A stretch of 64,000 nt of DNA from the NCBI GenBank assembly GCA_020346605.1, contig CP070784.1:306092-370091 (forward strand), written 5' to 3'. The translations under genes were made by a program, and so were the position numbers. The stretch is from Candidatus Bathyarchaeota archaeon. GTDB lineage: Archaea > Thermoproteota > Bathyarchaeia > TCS64. Positions 33,992 to 42,314 of this stretch are shown piece by piece; positions within the stretch are counted from its first letter, which is position 1; the number at the start of each line of letters is the position of its first letter. The notes under the pieces were generated by a model that saw nothing but the letters and a program-made list of their open reading frames with translations, did not search any database and was not told the DNA's origin.

Positions 33992-35380
33992 TCAGTGCTC
34001 GTGGGGCTCGTGCCTGTGGAGGCTGAAGAACGCCCTCTGAACGACCTCCGGTGTAGCTGGGTGGATGTACATGGATCTCTGGAGCGGCTCCACTGTGCCC
34101 TCCCCTGCGTTCATGGCGGTGATGATCTCCTGCATCAGTATGGGGGCGTACGGCCCGATGATGTGGCCACCCAAGATCTTGAAAGTCTCTTCCTCGACAA
34201 TAACCTTGACGAAGCCCTCCTCGAGACCCATGGCCATCCCCTTCGCCGTGTCCCTGTACTCATAGTGCCCCAGCAGGATCTCCTTTCCGCTCTCCCTCGC
34301 CTCTGCCTCGGTCATGCCGACGGAGGCGATCTGGGGGTTGGTGAAGACGGCGTAGGGCACCGCGGAGTAGTCGACGGCCGTCCTCGGCGGGCCGATGAAG
34401 TTGAACCAGGCCACCTCGGCCTCGTAGTTGGCGACGTGCTTGAACATGTGCTTCCCTATTGCGTCGCCGAAGGACCAGATCCGGGGCATGCTCGTCTCTA
34501 GGTACTCGTTGACCTTAATGAAGCCCCGCGCGTCCAGCTCGACCCCGGTCTTCTCGGGCTTGAGGATATCTGCGTTGGACCTCCTCCCTGCCGCTACGAA
34601 TATCTCAGAGCCCTCGAACGTGGAGACTTCCCCTGTCTCCCTGTTTTTTGCGGTGACCTCTTTGCTCCCTCCTGTGTTTTTCGCCGCGACGACTTCCATC
34701 CCGGTGTAGATGGCCATTCGACGTCTCAAAGACGCCTCCAGTAGGGTAGATATCTCCGGCTCCGTGTTCCTCACGAGGCGGGTGCTCCGGCTTAGGAGGG
34801 TCACCTCCGTCCCCACGCTGGAGAAGAAGTGGGCGAACTCTGCGGCCACGAAACCTCCTCCTACGATGATGATGCTCTCCGGTCTCTCGGTGAGGTCCCA
34901 GACGTTGCGGCTGGTGATGTAGCCGGCTTCCTTTATCCCCTCTATGGGCGGGATGAAAGGCCTGGCACCGGAGACGATGAAGATGTTCTCCCCCTCTATG
35001 ATCTCATCGCCGACTTTCATGGTGTAGTCCGAGACGAACTCGCCGGCCTCCCTGTACATAGTGAGTCCTTGGACGCTGTTTACACCGTTCTCCATGTGAG
35101 AGACGTCCTCTCCTATGAGGCGGCGGCTCCGCTCCATTATGGCGCCAAAGTCGACATCCTCTATCTTCACCTTGATGCCGAACTTCCCCGCCCCGCGGAT
35201 GACGCTCAACACGTCGGCGGGGTAGATCACGTTCTTCGAAGGGATGCAGCCCCTGTTCAGGCAGGTGCCTCCGAGGGGGCCGCTCTCCACCACGGCGACA
35301 TCCATTCTCCTGCTGAGAGCGGCGTTGGCGATGGTCATACCGGAACCTGAGCCGATGACGATAACGTCGTGGCGAGTCAT
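33992..35380 (-). CDS. Dihydrolipoamide dehydrogenase-like flavoprotein disulfide oxidoreductase
   Basis: The 462-residue protein has an N-terminal FAD site (VIVIGSGSGMTIANAAL), the redox-active disulfide GGTCLNRGCIPSKN, a central NAD(P) site (IIIVGGGFVAAEFAHFF), the second FAD motif (WSFGDAIG) and the C-terminal YIHPATPEV containing the catalytic His. It belongs to the Lpd/mercuric reductase class. No 2-oxoacid dehydrogenase subunits are nearby, so the partner is unknown; bacillithiol- or mycothione-type reduction is possible. A TATA-like box (35407-35416) lies about 32 bp before the ATG. Confidence 0.88.
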   Translation of the reverse strand: MTRHDVIVIGSGSGMTIANAALSRRMDVAVVESGPLGGTCLNRGCIPSKNVIYPADVLSVIRGAGKFGIKVKIEDVDFGAIMERSRRLIGEDVSHMENGVNSVQGLTMYREAGEFVSDYTMKVGDEIIEGENIFIVSGARPFIPPIEGIKEAGYITSRNVWDLTERPESIIIVGGGFVAAEFAHFFSSVGTEVTLLSRSTRLVRNTEPEISTLLEASLRRRMAIYTGMEVVAAKNTGGSKEVTAKNRETGEVSTFEGSEIFVAAGRRSNADILKPEKTGVELDARGFIKVNEYLETSMPRIWSFGDAIGKHMFKHVANYEAEVAWFNFIGPPRTAVDYSAVPYAVFTNPQIASVGMTEAEARESGKEILLGHYEYRDTAKGMAMGLEEGFVKVIVEEETFKILGGHIIGPYAPILMQEIITAMNAGEGTVEPLQRSMYIHPATPEVVQRAFFSLHRHEPHEH

Positions 35381-35406
35381 AGAATTCAGCTACGCGTAAG
35401 GATCGA

Positions 35407-35416
35407 AGAATAAAAG
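35407..35416 (-). promoter_or_regulatory. TATA-like box of the disulfide oxidoreductase gene
   Basis: The minus strand reads cttttattct, about 32 bp before the ATG at 35380, with no Shine-Dalgarno in between. Confidence 0.45.
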
Positions 35417-35446
35417 ACCTTTCGGAAACCCGTGAGGACTACACGG

Positions 35447-36706
35447 CTACTCCAGCTTCTCGGTGCCGTACTTTTTATAGTAGTCTATCCAGAGCTGCTT
35501 CATCTCGTCGTCGAGGCTGTCCTTGATGAGGCCGAAGATCGTCGTTATGTTCTCCAGCGAGAACACCTTGACCCCGAGCTCCTCCTTCAGGTACTCCACG
35601 GCGCCCCATTCCTCGACGTTGTCCACGTCCCCCAGCCTCTCCTGCCTGTCCACCGCGATGATGAAGCCGACTACAGTGTGTTCCCCCAGGAGCTTCAGCT
35701 TCTCGATGCTCTCGATCTTCGTCTCCCCCGTCGTGATGGTGTCGTCGACTACTAGGATCCTCTGCCCCGGCTTGAAGTAACCCGCGCCGACGATGACCCG
35801 ATCGGCGGAGAGGTCGCCGTACTCCTTCTCCTCCTTCCTGTCGTACATGTACCTCTTGTCCATGCCGTAGAGCTCGTTGAGCCCCTCGCAGGTCAGCGTC
35901 GCCAGGCTGATGCCCTTGTAGCTGGGGCCGAAGACGTAGTCGAAGTCCTCCAGCTCCCCCTGCTCCATTAGAAGCACCACGTAGCTCGCGAAGGCCCACT
36001 TCACCGCCGCCAAGGACTCGCCGTCGGTGAGGGCGCCCATGTTGATGAAGTAGGGCGAGGGCCGGCCGCTCTTCAGAACGAAGGGCTCGTTTGCGCTCGG
36101 GGGGAGGCGGAGGGCCCCTTTCTTGATGAGCACGTCAAGGAAGACCTGCTCGATCCGCTCCATCGACACGAGCCCTCCCCCCTCCAGCGTGAAGTCGCCG
36201 CTGTTGACATACTCGAGGATGGAGCCATAGTATAGCATAGACCTGCAGTAGGTGCAGCGTAGCTTTATCGTCTCCACAGGCCCGTCAGCTTCGACCCTGA
36301 ACTTGGTTCTTGAGGGGGTATACTCCTCATTAGTAGGGCAGAGAGGGTTGGGACACTTAAAGATCCCCTCAATGAGCTCAGGCAGCTGGACGCGCCGCTT
36401 CTCCTTGACCCCCCAGTCCTCGATGATGTTCAGCGTCGCCGAGGGAGCGACCAAGGCGATGAGGTCGATCTCCTTGGAGGTGAGGTAGCTCCCCTCGATC
36501 TTGATAAAGTCCTTCGATCCGAGGCTCTTGCTGTCCACGTTCTGGGCGATCAGCGCCCGCGCTTTCGGGTCGATCTTCAGCAGCCGGAGGACGAGGAACG
36601 CCTTCCCAGCTGGGATGTGATCGATTACGATTCCGTTCTCGATCTTGCTAACCAGGAGCTGCCTCTCGGACAAACCAGATACCTGCATGAATCCTGCTTG
36701 TCGCAT
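35447..36706 (-). CDS. Fused PyrI-PyrE: ATCase regulatory domain joined to orotate phosphoribosyltransferase
   Basis: Residues about 10-165 match the regulatory chain of aspartate carbamoyltransferase (PyrI): LLVSKIENGIVIDHIPAGKA, an allosteric domain, and a zinc domain with FKCPNPLCPTN and LRCTYCRSML (four cysteines). After a linker, residues about 180-415 are orotate phosphoribosyltransferase (PyrE), with FVLKSGRPSPYFINMG and the PRPP loop ILVVDDTITTGETK. Both act in pyrimidine synthesis. No pyrB is in the window. The ATG at 36706 or 36688 may be used; a TATA-like box lies near 36732-36742. Confidence 0.88.
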   Translation of the reverse strand: MRQAGFMQVSGLSERQLLVSKIENGIVIDHIPAGKAFLVLRLLKIDPKARALIAQNVDSKSLGSKDFIKIEGSYLTSKEIDLIALVAPSATLNIIEDWGVKEKRRVQLPELIEGIFKCPNPLCPTNEEYTPSRTKFRVEADGPVETIKLRCTYCRSMLYYGSILEYVNSGDFTLEGGGLVSMERIEQVFLDVLIKKGALRLPPSANEPFVLKSGRPSPYFINMGALTDGESLAAVKWAFASYVVLLMEQGELEDFDYVFGPSYKGISLATLTCEGLNELYGMDKRYMYDRKEEKEYGDLSADRVIVGAGYFKPGQRILVVDDTITTGETKIESIEKLKLLGEHTVVGFIIAVDRQERLGDVDNVEEWGAVEYLKEELGVKVFSLENITTIFGLIKDSLDDEMKQLWIDYYKKYGTEKLE

Positions 36707-36731
36707 AGAAAAAGGTTACCTCACCGGATGG

Positions 36732-36742
36732 AATTTTTATTT
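36732..36742 (-). promoter_or_regulatory. TATA-like box of the pyrI-pyrE fusion gene
   Basis: On the minus strand the sequence gttaaataaaa lies about 30 bp upstream of the ATG at 36706. The intervening ggtgaggt could serve as a ribosome-binding site. Confidence 0.45.
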
Positions 36743-36834
36743 AACCGATCTCAAATCGACGATTGCATATTGACAGCATTTTTCAACGGATACAGAGATA
36801 TGATAACTGGATATACAGCTGTCGGAGCTAAACT

Positions 36835-37029
36835 TTGGAGGAGACTGAATCACCCTACTCCGTGTGGAGCGAGGAGGACTACAGGAAACTACTGGCCAAC
36901 CTGTTCGACATGGAGGAGAACGTAGAGCGTGGGTCGTCGAGGCTACGCTCCAGGATCAACGACATCCTAGGAAGGATTGTCATCAAGAGGATAGGCTACT
37001 ACCTGGAGAAGCCCGAGGACTCCGAGTGA
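36835..37029 (+). CDS. Small conserved-looking protein of unknown function
   Basis: The 64-residue product begins METESPYSVW-like (TTG start, then EETESPYSVWSEEDYRKL) and is charged and helical, ending RIGYYLEKPEDSE. I do not recognise it. Codon use matches the GC-rich neighbours, it is followed after 40 bp by the SPFH gene on the same strand, and a ggatatac element lies about 20 bp upstream, so I consider it probably real. Confidence 0.5.
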   Translation: MEETESPYSVWSEEDYRKLLANLFDMEENVERGSSRLRSRINDILGRIVIKRIGYYLEKPEDSE

Positions 37030-37040
37030 GTCCGGGGAAT

Positions 37041-37050
37041 CGTTTATACA
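37041..37050 (+). promoter_or_regulatory. TATA box of the SPFH gene
   Basis: The sequence cgtttataca is centred about 33 bp before the ATG at 37079. A ggtgag follows and could act as ribosome-binding site if the upstream TTG at 37070 is used. Confidence 0.5.
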
Positions 37051-37078
37051 CGAGTTTCTCGGTGAGTACTTGATACAT

Positions 37079-38011
37079 ATGAGTGATAGAAGCAACTCTT
37101 ACCGCGATGACGGGGACTTCAGACCGAGATCCCCGCTCTCCAACGCACTCGTAAGGCGTTCGGGTCTCATCGCCGTAATCATAGTCGTCATAATCCTAGG
37201 AGGAGCCCTCTACGTGCAGGGTTTCGCACGGGTTCCCGCCGGCTACCGAGGCGTCCTGCTGACATGGGGGAAGCCTGAGGAGAAGATCCTCGGCGAAGGA
37301 CTCAACTTCATCATCCCCTTCGTACAGAACATCGAGCTCATGAACGTGCAGGTGCAGAAGGCGGAGTCCACCGAGTCCACGGCCACTAGGGACCTCCAGG
37401 AGGTCTCGACCACGGTGGCGGTGAACTTCAGGCTCGACCCCAGCATGGTGAATCAGATCTACAGGGAGCTGCGTAAGGATTACGTTTCCAGGGTCATCAA
37501 GCCCAACATAGAAGAGTCGCTTAAGGCTGCCACAGCACAATACACGGCCGAGGAGCTCATCAGCAAGAGGCCCATAGTGAAGGCGACCTTCGACGAAATC
37601 CTCGCTGAGAGGCTCAGCGTATTCCACATCGATGTCGTCTCCGTCTCCCTGACGGACTTCCAGTTCAGCCCCTCCTTCAAGGCGGCCATCGAGGCCAAGG
37701 TGACAGCGGAACAGCAGGCTCTAGAGGCAAAGAACAAGCTGGAGCAGATCCGTTACGAGGCACAGCAGCAGATCATCCAAGCCGAGGCCGAGAAGAACGC
37801 AACCGTCGCCCGCGCTCTCGGTGAGGCCCAGGCCACCATAATATCCGCGAACGCCACGGCGGAGTCCATCGAGCTGATCACCGCTAGGATGACGCCCGAG
37901 TACGCACAGTACCTCTGGCTGCAGCAGTGGGACGGGAAGCTGCCCGCTGTAGTCGGCGAGGGCCAGGGGTTCATCATCGACGTGAACGCCCTCGTGTCTA
38001 GTGACGAGTGA
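37079..38011 (+). CDS. SPFH/Band 7 (prohibitin-like) membrane protein
   Basis: The protein of about 310 residues has a short polar N-terminus and one transmembrane helix (about 25-45, LIAVIIVVIILGGALYV). The SPFH domain follows (about 50-200: VPAGYRGVLLTWGKPEEK, TVAVNFRLDPSMVNQIYREL), then a coiled-coil tail rich in Ala, Glu and Gln (KAAIEAKVTAEQQALEAKN). Such proteins form ring-shaped membrane scaffolds, often with proteases; no FtsH or NfeD partner is seen here. An in-frame TTG at 37070 is an alternative start. Confidence 0.9.
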   Translation: MSDRSNSYRDDGDFRPRSPLSNALVRRSGLIAVIIVVIILGGALYVQGFARVPAGYRGVLLTWGKPEEKILGEGLNFIIPFVQNIELMNVQVQKAESTESTATRDLQEVSTTVAVNFRLDPSMVNQIYRELRKDYVSRVIKPNIEESLKAATAQYTAEELISKRPIVKATFDEILAERLSVFHIDVVSVSLTDFQFSPSFKAAIEAKVTAEQQALEAKNKLEQIRYEAQQQIIQAEAEKNATVARALGEAQATIISANATAESIELITARMTPEYAQYLWLQQWDGKLPAVVGEGQGFIIDVNALVSSDE

Positions 38012-38032
38012 CGCCGGAGCCGTAGACCCCTT

Positions 38033-38055
38033 CTTTTCTCAACCCTTTTTCTCTG
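38033..38055 (+). terminator. Pyrimidine-rich terminator after the SPFH gene
   Basis: Starting 22 bp after the stop codon, the plus strand runs cttcttttct then caacccttttt, two oligo-T tracts typical of archaeal termination. The next gene begins 48 bp further on with its own upstream AT-rich element. Confidence 0.4.
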
Positions 38056-38102
38056 TCAGCGAGGTCAAGGTTGAAATAGCATCGTCTTACTATAGTTCTA
38101 TC

Positions 38103-38429
38103 ATGTCAGAGGATAAGATCAAGGAATTCCTGGAGACCGGGAGCGACTGGGAGAAGCTGAAGACCTCGGTGCCCGGCGTCTTCATCCAGAAGCTGCCGCC
38201 ATACAGGTCTTCACCCGCACGTCTGGCCGTAGAGGTGAACCCCGTCGACGCATCGGGGAACACAACCAAGAGGCGTGGGCTGCTGATCAGGTACCTCGAG
38301 GAGTACGAGAACTTCAAGGAAATCATCAACGACGAGAAGCTGCCGAAGCTCCTGGATATGCTCGCGAACGTCAACCCGGGCGGCGGCAGAGCAGCCTTGA
38401 AGAAGAGCGACGACGTCATACAGATCTAA
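38103..38429 (+). CDS. Small protein of unknown function (about 108 residues)
   Basis: The product starts MSEDKIKEFLETGSDWEKLK and includes RLAVEVNPVDASGNTTKRRG and a helical C-terminal region (LPKLLDMLANVNPGGG). I do not know the family; the mixed alpha/beta pattern and codon use indicate a real protein. The frame is open further 5', but the ATG at 38103 follows an AT-rich promoter-like stretch (tagcatcg...actatag) and is preferred. Confidence 0.65.
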   Translation: MSEDKIKEFLETGSDWEKLKTSVPGVFIQKLPPYRSSPARLAVEVNPVDASGNTTKRRGLLIRYLEEYENFKEIINDEKLPKLLDMLANVNPGGGRAALKKSDDVIQI

Positions 38430-38462
38430 GCACTCCCTGTGCATCCGTGTCTCTTGTGATTG

Positions 38463-38547
38463 ATTCTTAAATAGAGACCAGATCCAGCTTTCCCTCCGCT
38501 AGCCAGCCTGAGCAGGTGCTTCCCTATCTGGGGCATTATCTATAAAA
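38463..38547 (+). promoter_or_regulatory. Two orphan TATA-like boxes
   Basis: The sequences ttcttaaata (about 38464-38473) and tctataaaac (about 38539-38548) look like plus-strand TATA boxes but are not followed by a start codon and reading frame. They could drive a short noncoding transcript or antisense RNA into the 3' end of the pilin gene (which ends at 38576), or be chance AT-rich sequence. Confidence 0.25.
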
Positions 38548-38575
38548 CGCCCGTAGAGGCTTCTCCAGCACTGAC

Positions 38576-39367
38576 TCACTGCAATTCGAGGCAGTCGCCC
38601 ACTATCACGAAGTTCAGCACCTCTATGGGGTCACCCGCAGGCCACGTGATGGAGTGGATTTCGCTGTAGATCATCTCCCAGTGCTGGTACGGTGGAGGCT
38701 TGCACCAGATGTAGATTGTGATACCGTAGTCCCCTGTGTCGTCGACCTCGAAGAATACCTCGGAGGCGCTGATGGCCCAGTGCATCGTTTCGTTGCTGTA
38801 CAGTATTTCTCCCCCCTGTTCTATCGACACCCTCAGCTCGTTCAGCCAATTGTTCTCCCTCTGGCCCCTGCCCGGCCTCGAAGGGAAGACCAAGTTGAAG
38901 CCCAGGGTCTCGGACAGCCACTTGCCACCCGAGTAGATGAGTGCGCCGATCTCTGAGAAGAACACGTTCCCCCTGTCGGTGATCACCTTGACCTCGTACT
39001 CGGCCCCCTCGACGGTCGGTGCGGGGAAGGGACCGATCTCGAGGCTCCCGAAGGCTGGCACGACGCCGCTCGCATCGTAGATGGTGTCGTTGACCCAGAC
39101 CCTGATCAAGGAGGAAGGGACTTCGCCCGCGTTTATCAGGGTTATGTTCAGTTCAGGCTCGGTCTGGCTTGGCACCGGATACACCAGGAGGTGCTCCATC
39201 TCCCTCTCGTCGTCGGCCCTGTATCTCTCCAGCTTCTTCTGCTCGAAAATCACGTCCGCTTGGTGCATCACGAGCTGCATGGGTATGACCGCCGTGAACA
39301 TTATCCCTACGAAGATCAGCGCTCCCAGAATGGTGGAGACCCCTTTCCTAGTCTTGAATGGACCCAT
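38576..39367 (-). CDS. Type IV pilin-like protein
   Basis: The N-terminus MGPFKTRKGVSTILGALIF is a class III (prepilin) signal peptide: a short basic leader, a predicted cleavage between Gly and Val by a PibD-type peptidase, then a hydrophobic helix that becomes the pilus core. The remaining residues (about 35-263) form a beta-rich extracellular domain with LNITLINAGEVPSSLIRVWVND-like strands as in archaeal pilins and related surface proteins. At 263 residues it is longer than a typical major pilin, so it may be a minor pilin or adhesin. No pilus assembly ATPase is in the window. Confidence 0.75.
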   Translation of the reverse strand: MGPFKTRKGVSTILGALIFVGIMFTAVIPMQLVMHQADVIFEQKKLERYRADDEREMEHLLVYPVPSQTEPELNITLINAGEVPSSLIRVWVNDTIYDASGVVPAFGSLEIGPFPAPTVEGAEYEVKVITDRGNVFFSEIGALIYSGGKWLSETLGFNLVFPSRPGRGQRENNWLNELRVSIEQGGEILYSNETMHWAISASEVFFEVDDTGDYGITIYIWCKPPPYQHWEMIYSEIHSITWPAGDPIEVLNFVIVGDCLELQ

Positions 39368-39580
39368 CGGCGGTAAAATATAATTTCCAACCCTTTTTTT
39401 TAATTGATGTGGACCGTTACAATAGATCTACGATAACTTTTCACCGAATATAATGGATTTTTCAAGATTAAATATGAATAAACACGATTACGTGTGGTTT
39501 GATGCATTTTGAACCTTTTTTATTGTACTTTTATACCATACAATGAAAAATATCCATTTCTAACGACGTTTATTATGCTC

Positions 39581-41047
39581 TTAAGCGTCTATCACGGCGT
39601 AGGAGAAAGTCCTCTCATTCCACATACCCTTCACCCCCTTAAAGATCAGGATCGATAAAAGAATCTGGATTAATGAAGACGCTACCGTGACATAGACCGT
39701 AGGAATTGTCACGATCCCCATAAACATCGAGGCCAGCTCCACAGCCATCAGCGGCGGCACCACCGCCGCAGAGAACTTGGTGAGGACTCCAGCGTCGAAG
39801 AACATCGTGTTGGTCCAGAGGCCCGTGAGGCGGGCGGTGACGGCGACGGAGTAGACGGACGTGCATCCGGCTACGAGTAGGCCCAGTGGGATCAGGGGCG
39901 CCTCGTTTCTTGCCAGCCCTATCGCCACGACGTAGCTTACAGAGATCCCCGCGGTGAGCACCAGGTTGAGTGCTACCTTCGCGGTCACGACCCTGTCCAC
40001 GGTGACCGGCATGGCGTTCAGGCTCTCATTGCTCTCCATGCTCGTTATCCATGAGTAGGTCATCACGCCCATGAGGCCGACGAACCCGCTGTAGCTGACG
40101 ACGTTGAAGGGTAGCGGGATGCCGACGCCCGCCTCGAACAGCCAGATGATGAAGTAGACCCCCGATATCAAGCCGACAAACCCCGTCATCACCTGCGCCA
40201 GCGCGCCGCTCCTGAGGAGTTCCATCCACTCCTTCGCCAGTAGGGCGCTCATGTCACCCGCGAACCTCAGCCGCGACTCCGTCGGTAGGAGCCTGCTCCT
40301 GTACCTCCTCTGGCTGGCCCTGTAGCGCTCCTTCACTGTGAACACCGCCAGCGAGGAGAGGAGGAAGGCCGTGAGCGCAGAGGCGAGGAGCAGCATCGGA
40401 TCCCGCTCGCTCCAGAATCCCAGGGGGAGCAGCAGCTGGCCAGGCTCCAGCACCCCGAGGGGCCAGACCAGTGAGACCGTGCCGATGAGCGTAAGTGCGG
40501 AGATCGCCGAAGCTCTCCTCGACCTCACGGCGATGGCGGAGAGGAAGAAGCTCAGCCCCATCCCCATCATGAACGTGGTGAACATAGTCGTGCCCAGTAG
40601 CGCCACGCTCCGAAGGGAGACGTCGGCCAGCGGGGCGGCGACCGCGATGCCGACGGTCAAAGGTACGTAGGAGTACAGCAGGTAGTAGAGGGCGTCCTTG
40701 ATGAAGACCAGCGCCATGACCCGTTTAAAGGAGATCGGGAAGATCTGGGGGATCTGGAGCAGCACGTTCATCTGGCCCAGGCGTCGGTTGAGCACCTGCT
40801 CCCCCATGTCGCCGAAGAAGCCGACGAAGAATCCGTAGAGCACAGAGGCCGCGTGGAGCATCAGGAGGATCGTCGCGACGTCGATGTTCACCAGGACCGT
40901 GGCCGCGCCCACCGCCAGCGCCGCGGACATGATGAAGGTGAAAGCCGGGAACAACCCCGAGCCGACTCTGCCGATGAGCGTCTGGTGGAGCCGCCACTCC
41001 TCCTTCAGCAGGGAGACGAAGAGGCGCCTGTCGAGTTCCAGGACCAG
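39581..41047 (-). CDS. ABC transporter permease (ABC-2 exporter type)
   Basis: The protein is a large permease with about 10-12 transmembrane helices. The first canonical start in the frame is the TTG at 40954, but the 31 codons before it keep the reading frame and read LFVSLLKEEWRLHQTLIG, the usual N-terminal amphipathic segment of this family. I therefore extend the gene to a CTG codon at 41047, immediately after the stop of the ATPase gene and in the same frame; this start is uncertain. With the ATPase it forms an exporter of unknown substrate. Confidence 0.7.
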   Translation of the reverse strand: MVLELDRRLFVSLLKEEWRLHQTLIGRVGSGLFPAFTFIMSAALAVGAATVLVNIDVATILLMLHAASVLYGFFVGFFGDMGEQVLNRRLGQMNVLLQIPQIFPISFKRVMALVFIKDALYYLLYSYVPLTVGIAVAAPLADVSLRSVALLGTTMFTTFMMGMGLSFFLSAIAVRSRRASAISALTLIGTVSLVWPLGVLEPGQLLLPLGFWSERDPMLLLASALTAFLLSSLAVFTVKERYRASQRRYRSRLLPTESRLRFAGDMSALLAKEWMELLRSGALAQVMTGFVGLISGVYFIIWLFEAGVGIPLPFNVVSYSGFVGLMGVMTYSWITSMESNESLNAMPVTVDRVVTAKVALNLVLTAGISVSYVVAIGLARNEAPLIPLGLLVAGCTSVYSVAVTARLTGLWTNTMFFDAGVLTKFSAAVVPPLMAVELASMFMGIVTIPTVYVTVASSLIQILLSILIFKGVKGMWNERTFSYAVIDA

Positions 41048-41050
41048 GGG

Positions 41051-41764
41051 TCAGCCCCCCTGCACGAGTCTGATGAAGATGTCCTCCAAGTTCTCCCCGT
41101 CGGTGGCCCTCATCCCGTAGATGGTGCCCTGGTCGACGATCCGCCCCAGATTCAGGACGGCCACCCTGGTGCAGAGCCTCTCGGCGATCTCCAGTATGTG
41201 GGTGCACATGAAGACGGTCCTGCCCTCTTCGATGAGCCCGGTGAGGTACTCCCTGACCCTCCTCTGGTAGATGGGGTCGAGGTTGATGAAGGGCTCGTCC
41301 AGCAGCAGCACCTCAGGCTCGTGGATGAAGCCGGACGCCAGCATCACCTTCTGCCTCTGCCCCTTGGAGAGGTCCCTGCAGAGCACATCGCTCATCCCCT
41401 CCATCTCGAAGAACGCCAGCCACCGCTCCACCCTTCCGCGGACGTCGTCCAGCCCCCTGATGAGGCAGGACAGCTCCAGGTACTCCCTGGCGGTGAGGAA
41501 CGTCGGAGGGGTCTCCACCTCGGGGACGATCCCCGTCGCCCTCTTGATCCCCAAAGGGTCCCCGTGGGAGGCCCCAGCCGTCCATATCTCCCCAGAGTCG
41601 GGTTCGAGCTGCCCGGTCAACATCCTGAGGAGCGTGGTCTTGCCGGCGCCGTTGGGGCCAAAGAGCCCGAAGAACTCCCCGGGGCGGACCCTCAGGGTGA
41701 CATCCTTGACCGCCTCGACCTCGCCGAAGCTCTTGGAGACGTTCACCGCTTCGATGACTGACAT
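41051..41764 (-). CDS. ABC transporter ATP-binding protein
   Basis: The nucleotide-binding subunit has Walker A GPNGAGKTTL, the signature LSKGQRQKV (SKGQ in place of SGGQ), Walker B VLLLDEPFINLD and the switch His in CTHILE. It belongs to the CcmA/DrrA-like group that energises ABC-2 exporters. I chose the ATG at 41764 (MSVIEAVNVSKSFG), preceded by agtgat; an open frame extends 27 codons further. Its TGA stop is followed in the same frame by the permease coding sequence. Confidence 0.9.
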   Translation of the reverse strand: MSVIEAVNVSKSFGEVEAVKDVTLRVRPGEFFGLFGPNGAGKTTLLRMLTGQLEPDSGEIWTAGASHGDPLGIKRATGIVPEVETPPTFLTAREYLELSCLIRGLDDVRGRVERWLAFFEMEGMSDVLCRDLSKGQRQKVMLASGFIHEPEVLLLDEPFINLDPIYQRRVREYLTGLIEEGRTVFMCTHILEIAERLCTRVAVLNLGRIVDQGTIYGMRATDGENLEDIFIRLVQGG

Positions 41765-41951
41765 GGCATCACTTCGAGGAGTTACGTGGATCGTTTCCAT
41801 CGTTTTGCGGGCCGTTAAAATCATTCTGTATCTGTAGTACTTCATTTCAATCCAGCATCTGACTCGAACCGAGGGGCCTCAAAGGAAAAAACGGTAAATC
41901 CGAGATCCAGGGGGAGTCAGAGGCTTCCGATGATGGATCAACGTTCCATAA

Positions 41952-41965
41952 TCAATTTTATATTC
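41952..41965 (+). promoter_or_regulatory. TATA-like box before the 42.0 kb small gene
   Basis: The sequence caattttatattcg is a good match to a TATA box on the plus strand. A transcript starting about 25 bp downstream would enter the small open frame that begins before 42027. Confidence 0.4.
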
Positions 41966-42026
41966 GATCGCGCCATCGACCTCGAGAGCCGTTGGGGACA
42001 GAATTAGGCGCAGCGACCTGTTCAGG

Positions 42027-42248
42027 TTGATCAGGGAGGCCTATAGGAGGGCCTCGAGGAGAAACAGGAAGATCGATACGGTTGACTCCCTCATCGCCTG
42101 CGCCAGAAAGATGTACCCCTCCCTTCCCTCGAGGGTGATCTCTGAGTACACGAGGATGGCTCTCTGGATCATCATGAACAACGGCCACAGAGAGGCCTCC
42201 TTGAGCAGTAATCAGACAGATCTGCTTGCGTTCTGCGCCGCCCGATGA
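42027..42248 (+). CDS. Small basic protein of unknown function
   Basis: The 73-residue product (TTG start) is basic at the N-terminus (REAYRRASRRNRKIDTVDSL) and contains IACARKMYPSLPSRVISEYTRM and WIIMNN. The frame continues upstream to about 42000 with coding-like residues (RRSDLFRL) but without a standard start codon, so the true N-terminus may lie a few residues earlier. A TATA-like box is at 41952-41965. It could be a small nucleic-acid-binding protein; I do not recognise it. Confidence 0.45.
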   Translation: MIREAYRRASRRNRKIDTVDSLIACARKMYPSLPSRVISEYTRMALWIIMNNGHREASLSSNQTDLLAFCAAR

Positions 42249-42314
42249 GCCTCCTGCCCTTTCCCGGGTAACCTAACAGACTCCATGGTCGACTGCCTCA
42301 CAGCATCGGTGCGA

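Noticed and set aside
41051..41053. TGA between ABC ATPase and permease as selenocysteine
   Set aside because: No selenoprotein homologue has Sec at this position, no SECIS-like element is evident and the codon lies at a natural domain boundary between two proteins.
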